Shown here piece after piece: positions 52,648 through 61,552 of a DNA stretch of 64,000 nt (the stretch's first letter is position 1; every line of letters begins with the position of its first letter). The translations under genes were made by a program, and so were the position numbers. Under the pieces are notes generated by a model that had not been told where the DNA came from, did no database searches, and saw only the letters and a list, made by a program, of their open reading frames with translations. This DNA comes from Olsenella sp. oral taxon 807 (GTDB lineage Bacteria > Actinomycetota > Coriobacteriia > Coriobacteriales > Atopobiaceae). Where the stretch lies: NCBI RefSeq assembly GCF_001189515.2, contig NZ_CP012069.2, positions 2,418,001-2,482,000 of the forward strand, given 5' to 3'.

Positions 52648-53895
52648 TCAGTACAGCAGGCAGACGAAGCTGACGATGCCGTCCTTCCACATCGCCTTGA
52701 TGGAGCCCCCCGCCTCCTCGCAGATGCGCTGGGCAACGGAGAGGCCGATGCCATAGCCACCCTGGTTCGAGTGGGCCTTGTCGCCTCGGTAGAAGCGCTC
52801 AAAGAGCCGCTCGTAGTCCACGTCCTTGCCCTTGGCATAGCTGTTCGAGACCACGATGCGGATCCCCTGCCTACGAATATAGGGTATCCCTATCTGCCGC
52901 ACCTGTCTGGCGCGCACCGACACCTTGCCGCCACCGTCGCAGTACTTGACCGCGTTGTCAACGAGGAGGCGGACGAGCTGGCGAAGCTTCCCCTCGCTCA
53001 CAGCCAGGTGAACTCCCGCGTCCACACCTATGTCAAGTGTCACGTCCCGGCTCTGTGCCAGTGACTCGAATGGCGAGGCCGCCGACGCGACAATGGCAGA
53101 GACGTCAAGCTCCTTGGCCTCGCCCTCGCTCTCGTCCTCGACCTCGTTGGAACGGGAAAACTCCACGAGGTTCTTCACGAGACCATCGAGGTAGTCGACC
53201 TGCCGGAGCGTGGACTGGCTCCACTCGCTCTCGCCCTGGATGGTCTCGCTCAGCTCAGTGTTGGCACGTATGACGGCAAGCGGGGTCTTGAGCTCGTGAC
53301 TCGCGTTGGTGATGAACTCGCTCTGGCGCCGTGCCGCCTCAATCTCGGGCCTGATGGCCCGCATGGAGATAAACCACACGAGCACGAAGGCAAGGAGCAA
53401 CCCCACGCCCAGAAAGACGAGGGTATAGCCCATGACCTGCCTGCCCTCTTCCAGCTCGACCGAACCGTTCATGAAGGCTATGACCTTCCTACCGTCTGCG
53501 GTTGGGGAGTCTGAAACCTTATAGTAGTAGTTGTCGATCGATCCCGACGTAAAGATGGAAGAGGCGGCTTTCCTGGCCAGTTCCTGGGCGTGCTGTCGAT
53601 CTATTGACTTGTCGCTGTCATTGCGAAGCTCCTCGAACGTACCGTCAGCACGCAGCGTCACGACGAAATAGCGCAAACCAAGCCCGCTGCTAGGAGCCAG
53701 GTTGTCCACGTCGATCACGGGAAGCTGGCCATTGTTCTCGATGATGGACTGCAAGGTGCTGTTCATCCGCGCCTGCGCAAGGCTGACGTACGCCCCATTG
53801 ACGAGCAGCGCTATGAGGAGCATGGTCAAGAAGAACGCACCCAGCATGACCGCGATGAACTTCGTACGTAGGCGTTGTATGGACGTGGCCCCCAT
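52648..53895 (-). CDS. Sensor histidine kinase
   Basis: A 415-residue two-helix membrane kinase. Helices are near 11-35 and 155-178, with an external sensor of about 120 residues between. The phospho-acceptor His200 lies in ASHELKTPLAVI. The ATPase domain has the N box LVDNAVKYCDGGG, an F/G2 box GGYGIGLSVAQRICEEAGG, and a slightly degenerate G1 box (KVSVRARQV...RIVVSNS). A GGGGAG ribosome site precedes the ATG. It lies 46 bp after the response regulator gene and is its cognate partner. It converges on the DUF4179 gene. Confidence 0.94.
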   Translation of the reverse strand: MGATSIQRLRTKFIAVMLGAFFLTMLLIALLVNGAYVSLAQARMNSTLQSIIENNGQLPVIDVDNLAPSSGLGLRYFVVTLRADGTFEELRNDSDKSIDRQHAQELARKAASSIFTSGSIDNYYYKVSDSPTADGRKVIAFMNGSVELEEGRQVMGYTLVFLGVGLLLAFVLVWFISMRAIRPEIEAARRQSEFITNASHELKTPLAVIRANTELSETIQGESEWSQSTLRQVDYLDGLVKNLVEFSRSNEVEDESEGEAKELDVSAIVASAASPFESLAQSRDVTLDIGVDAGVHLAVSEGKLRQLVRLLVDNAVKYCDGGGKVSVRARQVRQIGIPYIRRQGIRIVVSNSYAKGKDVDYERLFERFYRGDKAHSNQGGYGIGLSVAQRICEEAGGSIKAMWKDGIVSFVCLLY

Positions 53896-53941
53896 GACCT
53901 GCTCCCCCCGTGTGCGCGTGAGTACTTGCCCTCAGGGTCCG

Positions 53942-54625
53942 TCAACGCACGGCGACCTCGCGGGCAACGAGCCGAATACCACCCTCGTCGTTCACCATCA
54001 CCGCAAGCGTTGATGCCACTGCCTTGAGCTTGGCCCTAAGGTAAGAAACATAGAGGGCGAGCGTCTCCCCCGTCGCCGAGCGATCATCCTCCCAGATCCG
54101 GCCCAACACGAACTCAGATGCCAGGGGATGGTCGGCATTCCGTATCAGGAGCTGCATGAGCTCCAGCTCCTTCACGGAGAGGCGCACCGTGTTCTCGCAG
54201 GCAAGCTCAAAGGTGTCAGCGCGCAAGCGAATGTCCCCAAAGCTGAGATCGACGTCAGAATAGCCCGAGCGACGCTTGCACAAGGCGCGTACGCGGGCAA
54301 GAAGCTCCTTCATCGCGAAGGGCTTGGGAAGATAGTCGTCAGCCCCGGCGTCAAGGCCAACCACGCGATCGTCCACCTCGGCCTTCGCCGTAAGCAAGAG
54401 GACGGGCGCCACGATACCACGCCCGCGCATCTCGCGCAGGGCTTCGAGGCCGTCCATCTTGGGCATCATGATGTCGAGGATGATGCCGTCAAAGCTCTGC
54501 GAGAGCGCCCTGTCGAGTGCCTCCCGCCCGTCAAAGACACAGGTCACCTCATAGCCGCTCTGCTCGAGTATCACCTCAAGGGCACGGTTGAGGTCGCGTG
54601 TGTCCTCTGCGACCAAGATCTTCAT
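53942..54625 (-). CDS. OmpR/PhoB-family response regulator
   Basis: A 227-residue regulator with a receiver (acidic E7-D8, phospho-acceptor D51 in IILDIMMPKMDG, Thr in LLLTAKAEVDDR, Lys in YLPKPFAMKEL). A winged-helix C-terminal domain follows (LSVKELELMQLLIRNADHPLASEFVLGRIW). Its ATG overlaps the stop of the alarmone synthetase gene by four bases, so both proteins are made from one message with the kinase. GGGAGGA precedes the start. Confidence 0.95.
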   Translation of the reverse strand: MKILVAEDTRDLNRALEVILEQSGYEVTCVFDGREALDRALSQSFDGIILDIMMPKMDGLEALREMRGRGIVAPVLLLTAKAEVDDRVVGLDAGADDYLPKPFAMKELLARVRALCKRRSGYSDVDLSFGDIRLRADTFELACENTVRLSVKELELMQLLIRNADHPLASEFVLGRIWEDDRSATGETLALYVSYLRAKLKAVASTLAVMVNDEGGIRLVAREVAVR

Positions 54626-55287
54626 TGCACGTCCTCCCTCACTGCAACAACATCGCGCGGGATGGTGCCGCGAATCATGTCACGAATCGTCTGCATCGAG
54701 ATGTCCGTCGAGGCAAGCTCATCGGCACAACGCTTGAGCTCGGCGATTATGAGCGACGCATCACCTGCGATCTCGTGCTTGTACTTCATCTGGTGCTCGA
54801 GAGCCGCCCAGGTATCCTGCGAGATCGTCCTGATCTGCACCTCGATGTAGGTCCTGCCGTCCACCAAGAGCACCAGATGCAGGCTACGGTAGCCGTTGGG
54901 CTTCACATGACGGATGTAGTCCTTCTCGCACGCGACCTCGACACCCGGCAGCTCAGAGATGCTGTCACGCATCAAGTAGACGTCGTTCAGAAAGGCGCAG
55001 ACCACGCGGATACCGATGATGTCGCGGACGTGCTCGAAGGCTGCCTCGCAGGTCTCGGGCAGACCCTTGCGCTGACACTTCTCATGCAGACTCGCCGCAC
55101 TCTTGACCCTGCCCAGGCAATGCTCCACGGGATCCTCTCCCCGCTCGGCCTTAAGCCTCGCGCGAATGGCCAAGACCCTGCCCATGAAGTCATCAAGCAT
55201 GGTCACAAACTCGTCGCGGCGCCCGCCGAAGATGGGATCATCGGCATCGATCGGGCTCTGGCCACCCGTCATGTCCGTTTTGTCCAC
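54622..55287 (-). CDS. Small alarmone synthetase (RelA/SpoT synthetase domain)
   Basis: A protein of about 221 residues of the RelQ/YjbM-like GTP pyrophosphokinase family, with no hydrolase, TGS or ACT domain. Synthetase motifs are DIIGIRVVCAFLNDVY, YIRHVKPNGYRSLHLV, EVQIRTISQDTWAALEHQMKYK. It makes (p)ppGpp from ATP and GTP/GDP. The start is uncertain: GTG at 55287 lies seven bases after GAGGAGGAG, while an ATG follows five codons later. It heads the operon synthetase-regulator-kinase and overlaps the regulator by ATGA. Confidence 0.9.
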   Translation of the reverse strand: MDKTDMTGGQSPIDADDPIFGGRRDEFVTMLDDFMGRVLAIRARLKAERGEDPVEHCLGRVKSAASLHEKCQRKGLPETCEAAFEHVRDIIGIRVVCAFLNDVYLMRDSISELPGVEVACEKDYIRHVKPNGYRSLHLVLLVDGRTYIEVQIRTISQDTWAALEHQMKYKHEIAGDASLIIAELKRCADELASTDISMQTIRDMIRGTIPRDVVAVREDVQ

Positions 55288-55472
55288 CAAGCGACTCCTC
55301 CTCAAGACCTGCTCACCTTAGAGACCTGCATGGACGATACTAGCGTAGCAGCATCTCAGAAAGGGGGTCGCGGCTGAGGGAGAAGGGACGACACCATCAA
55401 GAACATATTTGCCAGCTGAGAGGAGCGGAGCCGCCACAGGAGCTGGCTGCGCAAACGGGACGAGCGCAGGCA

Positions 55473-56291
55473 CTACAGCGCGTCGAGTGCGAGCTGTCTG
55501 AACTCGACGCCACCTACTAGGTCGTGCGCAAGGATGTTCACATGCGTGAAGCCGCACTCGATGGCCGTCGCGATCGCCACATCGAAGCCGCCGTCCAGCT
55601 TCTCGGCCTGGTGCGCGTCAGAGTTGATGAGAATCTCCCCGCCAAAGTCATGCAGCGCATGAAGCAGCTCATGGCGCGGATAGAGCTCGGCCTTGCGTCC
55701 CCTGTTCACGCCACCGCAGTTGATCTCGAAGGGCACGCCCTGCTCCACCAAGTGCTTCATGGCCTCAAGGGCTGGACCCGTGTAGCGTGGGTCGGTCTCG
55801 TCGAAGTCGTGCGCTCGGTCGTTGAAGCGCGTCACGAGGTCAAAGTGCCCCACGAAGCTACAGTGCGTGCGGTCATACACCTGCGCCTCGAGCTCATAGT
55901 AGGCGCGAGCGAGCGCGTACCAGTCACCGCCAAATGACTCGAGGCAGAGCTGCTGCAACACCTCATACGTCCAGTCCACGGCCATGAGGCCCTCGTCTGT
56001 GGGCAGAAAGTGCGTCGATCCGATCACGTACTCCGCCTCAGGGCAGCAGGAGGGATCGTAGACGATATCGAGCTCGACACCCATGAGGATATCGAGCCTC
56101 TCCCCATAGAGCCCTTGCAGGCGGCTGACCTCTGCCACGTAGGTGGGCCAGTCCATGTGGACGCCCGGATCCATGTGGCCAGAGAAGCCCAGGTGTTCAA
56201 AGCCAAGGTCCAACGCGCGCTTGACCATCTCCTCAGCGGTGTTCTTGCCATCGCAGAGCACGGTATGGGTGTGATAGTTCGCCTTGAGCAT
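55473..56291 (-). CDS. Histidinol-phosphatase-like PHP protein
   Basis: A 272-residue PHP metallophosphatase. Ligand motifs are NYHTHTVLCDGKNTAEEM, LGFSGHMDPG, LMGVELDIVYD, YVIGSTHFLP, SFVGHFDLVTRF and INSDAHQAEKLDGGF. This is the HisK/HisJ pattern, so histidinol phosphate is the best guess, although no his operon is in the window. AGGAGGG precedes the ATG. Confidence 0.88.
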   Translation of the reverse strand: MLKANYHTHTVLCDGKNTAEEMVKRALDLGFEHLGFSGHMDPGVHMDWPTYVAEVSRLQGLYGERLDILMGVELDIVYDPSCCPEAEYVIGSTHFLPTDEGLMAVDWTYEVLQQLCLESFGGDWYALARAYYELEAQVYDRTHCSFVGHFDLVTRFNDRAHDFDETDPRYTGPALEAMKHLVEQGVPFEINCGGVNRGRKAELYPRHELLHALHDFGGEILINSDAHQAEKLDGGFDVAIATAIECGFTHVNILAHDLVGGVEFRQLALDAL

Positions 56292-56374
56292 AAGCCCTCC
56301 TCACAGGGAAGCCGTCGTGAGCGCCTGCCATATGCGCGTGCCTGCCCAGCGCCAGACACGCGATCCTCGCTGGC

Positions 56375-57940
56375 CTACTGATGATAGTAGCTCAAGAAGT
56401 CCTCGATCGCATCGAGGGCGTCCTGCAGCGTGTGCATGCGCGGCAGGTAGACGATGCGAAAGTAACCGGGCGTCTCCCAGTTGAAGCCCTTGCCACCCAC
56501 GATGAGCACGTGCTTGTCTTTGAGCAGGTCAAGCGCGAACTGATCATCATCCGTGATATGGAAGCGCTCGGGATCGAGCCTCGGAAAGATATAGAACCCC
56601 GCCTGCGGCTTTACGACCGTGACGCCCTCCATCCTCGAGAGGCGATCGTATGCATACTCGCGCTGGTTGTAGACGCGCCCGCCAGGCACCAGGTAGTCCT
56701 TGACGCGCTGATGGCCCCCAAGGCAGGTCTGGACGATGGACTGGGCGGGAACGTTGGAGCAAAGACGCATGTTAGAGAGCATGTTGATGCCGTCGATGTA
56801 GTCTCTCGCGATGCGCTTGTTTCCCGAGAGGCTCATCCAGCCGATACGGTAGCCCGCTATCATGTGCGACTTCGAGAGGCCGTTGAACGTGACGCAGAAG
56901 AGGTCGGGAGCGAGGCTCGCGATCGAGACGTGCTCCTGCCCGTCCATGACCAGACGGTCGTACATCTCGTCCGAGAAGATCACGAGGTGGTGCTCACGGG
57001 CTACCTCGACGATCTCCTGCAGGACCGCACGCGGGTAGAGGGAGCCCGTGGGATTGTTGGGGTTGATGATAACAATGCCCTTGGTACGCGGCGTAACCTT
57101 GGAGCGGATGTCCTCGAGGTCGGGATACCAGTCCTGCTGCTCGTCGCAGACGTAGTGAACGACCTCTCCTCCGGCAAGCGTCGCGCAGGCGGTCCACAGC
57201 GGGTAGTCCGGGGAGGGAACCAGAAGTTCATCTCCGTCGTCGAGAAACGCCGACATTGCGAGGTTGATGAGCTCTGAGGCGCCGTTTCCGGTGTAGATGT
57301 CGTCCACGTCCACGTTGGGGATACCCTTGAGCTGGTCGTACTGCATGATAGCCTTGCGCGCCGAGAAGAGGCCGCGGCTCGACGAGTAGCCCTCGCAGTT
57401 CACGAGCTGCCTCTGCATGTCGCGCACGACCTCGTCGGGGGTGCGAAAGCCAAAGGGCGCGGGATTGCCGATGTTGAGCTTGATAACGTGCTCGCCCTCG
57501 TCCTCCATGCGGGTAGCCTCGTCGAGGACGGGACCCCGCACGTCGTAGAGGACGCTATCAAGCTTAGAGGACTTCCTGAACGTGCGTATGACCCTGCCCT
57601 TCCCCGTGCCGCTGCGCCTGATTGCCTGGGTGGGCCTCCTGTCCCTGGCGCGCGTCGCATCGTGGGCAAACACGGCACCCTCTGCGGGGACCTTCGGGAT
57701 GGACGCCTCGGGCGCGGTGACGCTCAGCCTGTCTATGGACACCCCGAGCAGTTCGGACAGGACGTTGAGCATCTCGGGCCTTGGCTCGGTCTTGCCACTC
57801 AGGTACTGCGAGAGCTGGCTTTTCCCCAGCTTGTGACCGCGCTCTGAGGCAAGCTGCACGAGATCAACCTGCTTGAGGCTCCGCTCTTCCATGGTTTCCT
57901 TCAGTCTTGTAGCAAATGTCGTTTGAGTTACGTGAGCCAT
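56375..57940 (-). CDS. XRE-type HTH fused to AlaA-like aminotransferase
   Basis: A 521-residue two-part protein. Residues 13-75 are an XRE helix-turn-helix (LKQVDLVQLASERGHKLGKSQLSQYLSGKTEPRPEMLNVLSELL). A basic linker follows to about 120. The rest closely resembles E. coli AlaA (glutamate-pyruvate transaminase): YDVRGPVLDEATRMEDEG, KLNIGNPAPFGF, NPNNPTG, the PLP Lys in FNGLSKSHMIAGYRIGWM and FRIVYLPRM. The HTH should make it a DNA-binding enzyme, unlike MocR proteins, which carry a GntR HTH. Clustered AGTTCAA boxes lie just upstream. AGGAGGTG precedes the ATG. Confidence 0.93.
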   Translation of the reverse strand: MAHVTQTTFATRLKETMEERSLKQVDLVQLASERGHKLGKSQLSQYLSGKTEPRPEMLNVLSELLGVSIDRLSVTAPEASIPKVPAEGAVFAHDATRARDRRPTQAIRRSGTGKGRVIRTFRKSSKLDSVLYDVRGPVLDEATRMEDEGEHVIKLNIGNPAPFGFRTPDEVVRDMQRQLVNCEGYSSSRGLFSARKAIMQYDQLKGIPNVDVDDIYTGNGASELINLAMSAFLDDGDELLVPSPDYPLWTACATLAGGEVVHYVCDEQQDWYPDLEDIRSKVTPRTKGIVIINPNNPTGSLYPRAVLQEIVEVAREHHLVIFSDEMYDRLVMDGQEHVSIASLAPDLFCVTFNGLSKSHMIAGYRIGWMSLSGNKRIARDYIDGINMLSNMRLCSNVPAQSIVQTCLGGHQRVKDYLVPGGRVYNQREYAYDRLSRMEGVTVVKPQAGFYIFPRLDPERFHITDDDQFALDLLKDKHVLIVGGKGFNWETPGYFRIVYLPRMHTLQDALDAIEDFLSYYHQ

Positions 57941-57954
57941 GTGGCACCTCCTAG

Positions 57955-58100
57955 AAGTTCAATATCGTCCGTTCACTGTTGGGAAGTTCAACCCAGTTCA
58001 TGAGAATAGCATTGATTGGCTAAAGTTCAATAGATAAGTTCAATAAAGTATGGGGTCACGGTATCCTCACGTAACGCTCGGTTGAACTATGAGTTGAACC
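57955..58100. promoter_or_regulatory. Cluster of AGTTCAA boxes upstream of the HTH-aminotransferase gene
   Basis: AAGTTCAA occurs at 57955, 57984, 58023 and 58036, AGTTCA at 57995, and inverted copies (GTTGAAC) at 58081 and 58093. All are within 160 bp upstream of the start, in locally AT-rich DNA. The nearest copy is about 15 bp from the start codon. The arrangement fits an operator array for the XRE domain of the gene itself. Confidence 0.7.
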
Positions 58101-58161
58101 GCATGGATCGCGCGGAGCGGGGAGGGTGAGGCTCGCGGGGGCGCGGGGCGGGGGCTTAGTG

Positions 58162-58329
58162 CCCCAGAATCTGGCGGGCGGTTGCTCGGCAGCATTTGCC
58201 CAGTTGAGCTCATTTCGAAGGTACCCCAGAATCTGGCGGGCGGTTGCTCGGCAGCGTTTGCCCAGTTGAGCTCATTTCGAAGGTACCCCAGAATCTGGCG
58301 GGCGGTTGCTCGATGACGTTTGCTCCTCT
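58162..58329. repeat. Repeat family C, cluster 2: three tandem 62-bp units
   Basis: Units begin at 58162, 58224 and 58286, an exact 62-bp period; the third is partial. Consensus parts are CCCCAGAATCTGGCGGGCGG, TTGCTCGGCAGC, TTGCCCAGTTGAGCTCATTT. Units one and two differ by one or two bases. The array ends about 25 bp before the ABC exporter stop. Confidence 0.92.
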
Positions 58330-58352
58330 GAGTTCCGCGCCTGCGGGCAACC

Positions 58353-60176
58353 CTACCCCTCGCTCGCATCCGCACCCTCAAGAAAGCCGCCAGTCTGACG
58401 ATCCCAGAGGCCGGCATACTCTCCGCCCGCCTCGACGAGTTCATGATGTGTACCGTCCTCTACGACCCTGCCGTGCGAGAGGACCACGATGCGGTCGAGA
58501 GAGGCCACCGTAGACAGGCGGTGCGCGACCACGATGGCCGTGCGTCCGTGCATGAGGTTCTCGAGCGCGCCTTGCACGAGCGCCTCGGACTCGGAGTCAA
58601 GAGCCGAGGTCGCCTCGTCCAGGACCAGGATCGGGGCATCCACCAGGATGGCACGGGCGATGGCCACGCGCTGGCGCTGTCCTCCCGAGAGCTTGACGCC
58701 CCTCTCGCCCACAAGGGTGTCGAAGCCCTGGGGCAGGCGCTCAATGAACTCGAGGGCGTTGGCCCTGACGGCCGCAGAGCGAATCTCGTCCTCACTCGCA
58801 GCTGGCCTGCCATAGGCGATGTTCTCGCGAATCGTGCGGTGAAAGAGCAGTGCCTCCTGAGGCACGTAGGCGACCTGCTGGCGAAGGGACTGCTGGGTGC
58901 AGTGGCTCACGTCCTGACCGTCCACGAGCACCTGGCCCTCCTGCACGTCATCCAGACGCAGCAGCAACTTGGTGAGCGTCGTTTTGCCAGAACCCGAGCG
59001 CCCCACCAATCCCACGCGCTGGCCCGCCGGTATGTGCAAGTTGAGGTCAGAAAAGACCCTATCATCCTCCTGCGCGTCGGGGTAGCGAAAGCCTATGTGC
59101 TCAAAGTCGATGGTGCCCTCGCGCACGACCAGCGGCTGAGCTCCCTCGTCATCCGCCACGAGCGTGGGCTCGTCGAGCACGCGCGTCATCTCGGCCGCAT
59201 CTCCCAGGGCATGGTTGATGCGTGCCATCATGGAGTTAAAGTAGTTGAAATTCATCGTGAGGTGATAGGTGTATGTGAACATCATGACGAGCGTACCCGC
59301 ACTGATGCCGAACCAGGCATTACCGCCCGAGACGAAGATCGAGACGATGAACATTATGATTGTGATGAGAAAGGAGGTGGTGAACCCCCGCCTCATAGTG
59401 GCGCGCATGTTGCGGTTCTCCGCCGCCATGGCATCGCGATCCGCCCGCGTGAAGGTCTCACGCTCGAAGTCCTCGCGACCGTAGGTCTTCACGGCGAGGA
59501 TGTTCGTGACGGCATCGGAGAGCACGCCCGAAAGCTTGTTCTGGGCGTTGGAGGCATCGGAGGCGAGCACGAGGATCCTCTTGTACATGCGGTAGGCCAG
59601 AACCACATAGAGCACGAGCATGGCGCAGAGAATGGCCACGAAGCTCGGCGCGATGGGCGCAAGTATGGCGATGGTAAGAACGACCGAGGCGACCGTGGGC
59701 CAGAGCGCATAGGTGAGGACGTCCACGAGGCCCGAGTATCCCGAGACGAAGCGCGAGGTCTGGCTCACGAGACTCCCGCCAAAACGGCTGTTATGGAAGG
59801 TCATCGACTGGTTTGAGAGTGTGTCAAAGCACAGACGCGAAAGCTGGTAGTTAGCGTTGATCTCGAGTCGGTAGACAGAGTAGTCCTGCAGCTTCGAGAG
59901 GGTCTGACCCACCACGTTCACGACGAGCAGCGCCAGGATATAAGGTCCGAACACCGAAAACACCTGGTCTGCGGCGACCGGCGACGCCTGCACGCGGTCA
60001 ACGATACGACCCATCACGTAGGTGTTGGCAAAGGTGAGCAAGGCAATGTAGCCCACGGAGCTGATGATGGAGAGTGCGAAGGCGCCGGGCCTCTGCTTGG
60101 TTACCCACCAGAAGTAGTGGAGGGTGCGCCTAATGGTGGCGCGGTCATTCGTGTCCGTGGTCTTGCGAAGCGCCAT
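58353..60176 (-). CDS. ABC exporter, fused membrane and ATPase domains
   Basis: A 607-residue half-size type IV ABC exporter. Six helices span about 30-310. The ATPase domain (about 370-600) has Walker A GRSGSGKTT, Q-loop YVPQEALLF, signature LSGGQRQR, Walker B ILVLDEATSALD and switch His in VAHRLST. It should work as a homodimer, as no partner half-transporter is adjacent. AAGGAG precedes the ATG at 60176; the frame continues upstream to 60395 but that part is not conserved. The substrate is unknown (lipid, peptide or drug). Confidence 0.93.
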   Translation of the reverse strand: MALRKTTDTNDRATIRRTLHYFWWVTKQRPGAFALSIISSVGYIALLTFANTYVMGRIVDRVQASPVAADQVFSVFGPYILALLVVNVVGQTLSKLQDYSVYRLEINANYQLSRLCFDTLSNQSMTFHNSRFGGSLVSQTSRFVSGYSGLVDVLTYALWPTVASVVLTIAILAPIAPSFVAILCAMLVLYVVLAYRMYKRILVLASDASNAQNKLSGVLSDAVTNILAVKTYGREDFERETFTRADRDAMAAENRNMRATMRRGFTTSFLITIIMFIVSIFVSGGNAWFGISAGTLVMMFTYTYHLTMNFNYFNSMMARINHALGDAAEMTRVLDEPTLVADDEGAQPLVVREGTIDFEHIGFRYPDAQEDDRVFSDLNLHIPAGQRVGLVGRSGSGKTTLTKLLLRLDDVQEGQVLVDGQDVSHCTQQSLRQQVAYVPQEALLFHRTIRENIAYGRPAASEDEIRSAAVRANALEFIERLPQGFDTLVGERGVKLSGGQRQRVAIARAILVDAPILVLDEATSALDSESEALVQGALENLMHGRTAIVVAHRLSTVASLDRIVVLSHGRVVEDGTHHELVEAGGEYAGLWDRQTGGFLEGADASEG

Positions 60177-60488
60177 GGGGAAGCTCCTTGCCATTCGTTG
60201 CGGGTATGGCCCTGGGTCGGGTTGGGTCGGGACATCGCCACGCCCGCCCTCGTACGAGAGGGCACACCCCCGCATGTCGTGCCACTCACGCACGCCGTAT
60301 TGTCCCTCTCTTGGTACCCGCTGCGCCTGCGTTTCAGAAGCGCTTGCGGGTCTCAGAAAAAAGAGACGGGACACCCTTCGAGTACTCCATCTCACGGCAT
60401 GCGAAGAGCTACGAGCTCAGAAGCGTAAGTATCTGGAAGGCATAGAGGATGGCGAGGACGGGAACGCTGCGGATATCGGCAGCTCACC
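60177..60488. other. Gap upstream of the ABC exporter, no recognised feature
   Basis: 312 bases with several overlapping open frames but no convincing start, composition or motif. The exporter promoter should lie here. Confidence 0.4.
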
Positions 60489-60863
60489 TCACTCGACGTT
60501 GAGAGACGACTCCATGTATGTAGACGCGCGACATCTGCCAAAAAGGAGCTGGTGAGTATCAACCTGGCCATGGTCGGACAATCCTGGCGAGTGTCTCAAC
60601 GCAACAGCACTCTTTGCCGCATCAATACCCTCAACGCAATTGCCCGCCTCAACGTCCATGCGTCTACGTAGGATTGCCTGCGAAACATGCTCCGCATAGA
60701 GCGCTCGCTCCACAGCATCTGGCCATCTCGCGCTTGAATACATCCTCTGAGCAGAACACGTGGCGCCGCCGTTTTCGGTTATCCGCACGAGACCCCTGCG
60801 TGCCGCCTGCTTCACCTCACACGGATGGTCGCGTAGTGCCGTTGCCGAATAGATGGCGTCCAT
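60489..60863 (-). pseudogene. Frameshifted Phd/YefM-like antitoxin remnant
   Basis: From the ATG at 60863 (GGGGAGGT upstream) the frame reads MDAIYSATALRDHPCEVKQA and on to LVRITENGG, a typical Phd/YefM opening. Near 60755 the expected continuation, HVFCSEDVFKREMA, is in another frame. The first frame then resumes the family's late part (RRRMDVEAGNCVEGIDAAKSAV). A one-base loss and a compensating gain explain this. The open frame then runs on to 60489 with unrelated residues. No partner toxin is visible between it and the ABC exporter. Confidence 0.55.
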
Positions 60864-60924
60864 GCCACCTCCCCATGAGGCATGCCACGTTTTTCTGATG
60901 CGTCGCGAGTAAACATGTACAGAA

Positions 60925-60988
60925 TAGTAGACGGGAACGGTGGCATGCCCACCACCTAGTAGACGGGAACGGTGGCATGCCCACCACC
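60925..60988. repeat. Two perfect 32-bp tandem repeats upstream of the antitoxin remnant
   Basis: TAGTAGACGGGAACGGTGGC... at 60925-60956 is repeated exactly at 60957-60988. Each copy contains the near-palindrome GGTGGCATGCCCACC. They start 62 bp upstream of the remnant's ATG and could be its former operator. The rest of 60864-61279 holds nothing recognised. Confidence 0.85.
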
Positions 60989-61279
60989 GTGACACAACCA
61001 TATGATCCTGTCATCGACGTGGGCACAGGAGCATCGCTCGAGGCCGCGCCTCCGGGCCCGCTTGGTCGCCCCCGTTCCCAGCCGCCACCCGCCCGCCGGG
61101 CGAGGTCGGCAACCGGCGGTCTTTCCCGTGGGATACCAGCGAGCTTGCGTGTCTGCTTGCTGGCATCCCAGTCTGAGCGCTCCTACGAATCCGGCCCGCC
61201 GTGGTGCCCTGAAAAGTGGACTTATCGCCTTTAAGCCTACAGACGGCGTGCATCCCACCTCATCCTGGGCTTAGTTTCG

Positions 61280-61552
61280 CTAAACGAAACTGATCTCGAG
61301 TCTCTTGCCAAGACCGTGGGCGATGCGCCCGAGGGTCTCGACCGACGGGTTGGCGTTGCCGTTCTCCAGCCGCGAAAGATTCGACTGCCTCATGTTGCAA
61401 CGCTCGGCAAGCTCCTTCTGGGATATGCCTGCGTCAATCCTCGCCTGCGCGACCTTCCGCATGATCTCGCGCTCCGTCGCTTGAGCGTCCCACTCAGCCG
61501 CAAACTTTGGGTCTTCCATGGAGTCGGCAAGATGCTTCCTGAAATCACTCAT
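61280..61552 (-). CDS. XRE-family antitoxin (HigA-like)
   Basis: A 90-residue protein with a helical N-terminus that probably embraces the toxin, and a C-terminal XRE helix-turn-helix (ARIDAGISQKELAERCNMRQSNLSRLENGNANPSVETLGRIAHGLG). It overlaps the toxin gene by eight bases, with its ribosome site (GGGAAGAG) inside the toxin's last codons. As an antitoxin it should neutralise the toxin and repress the shared promoter. Confidence 0.92.
   Translation of the reverse strand: MSDFRKHLADSMEDPKFAAEWDAQATEREIMRKVAQARIDAGISQKELAERCNMRQSNLSRLENGNANPSVETLGRIAHGLGKRLEISFV

Noticed and set aside
58443-59816. A 457-residue plus-strand frame rich in His, Arg and Glu
   Set aside because: Antisense shadow of the ABC exporter gene.
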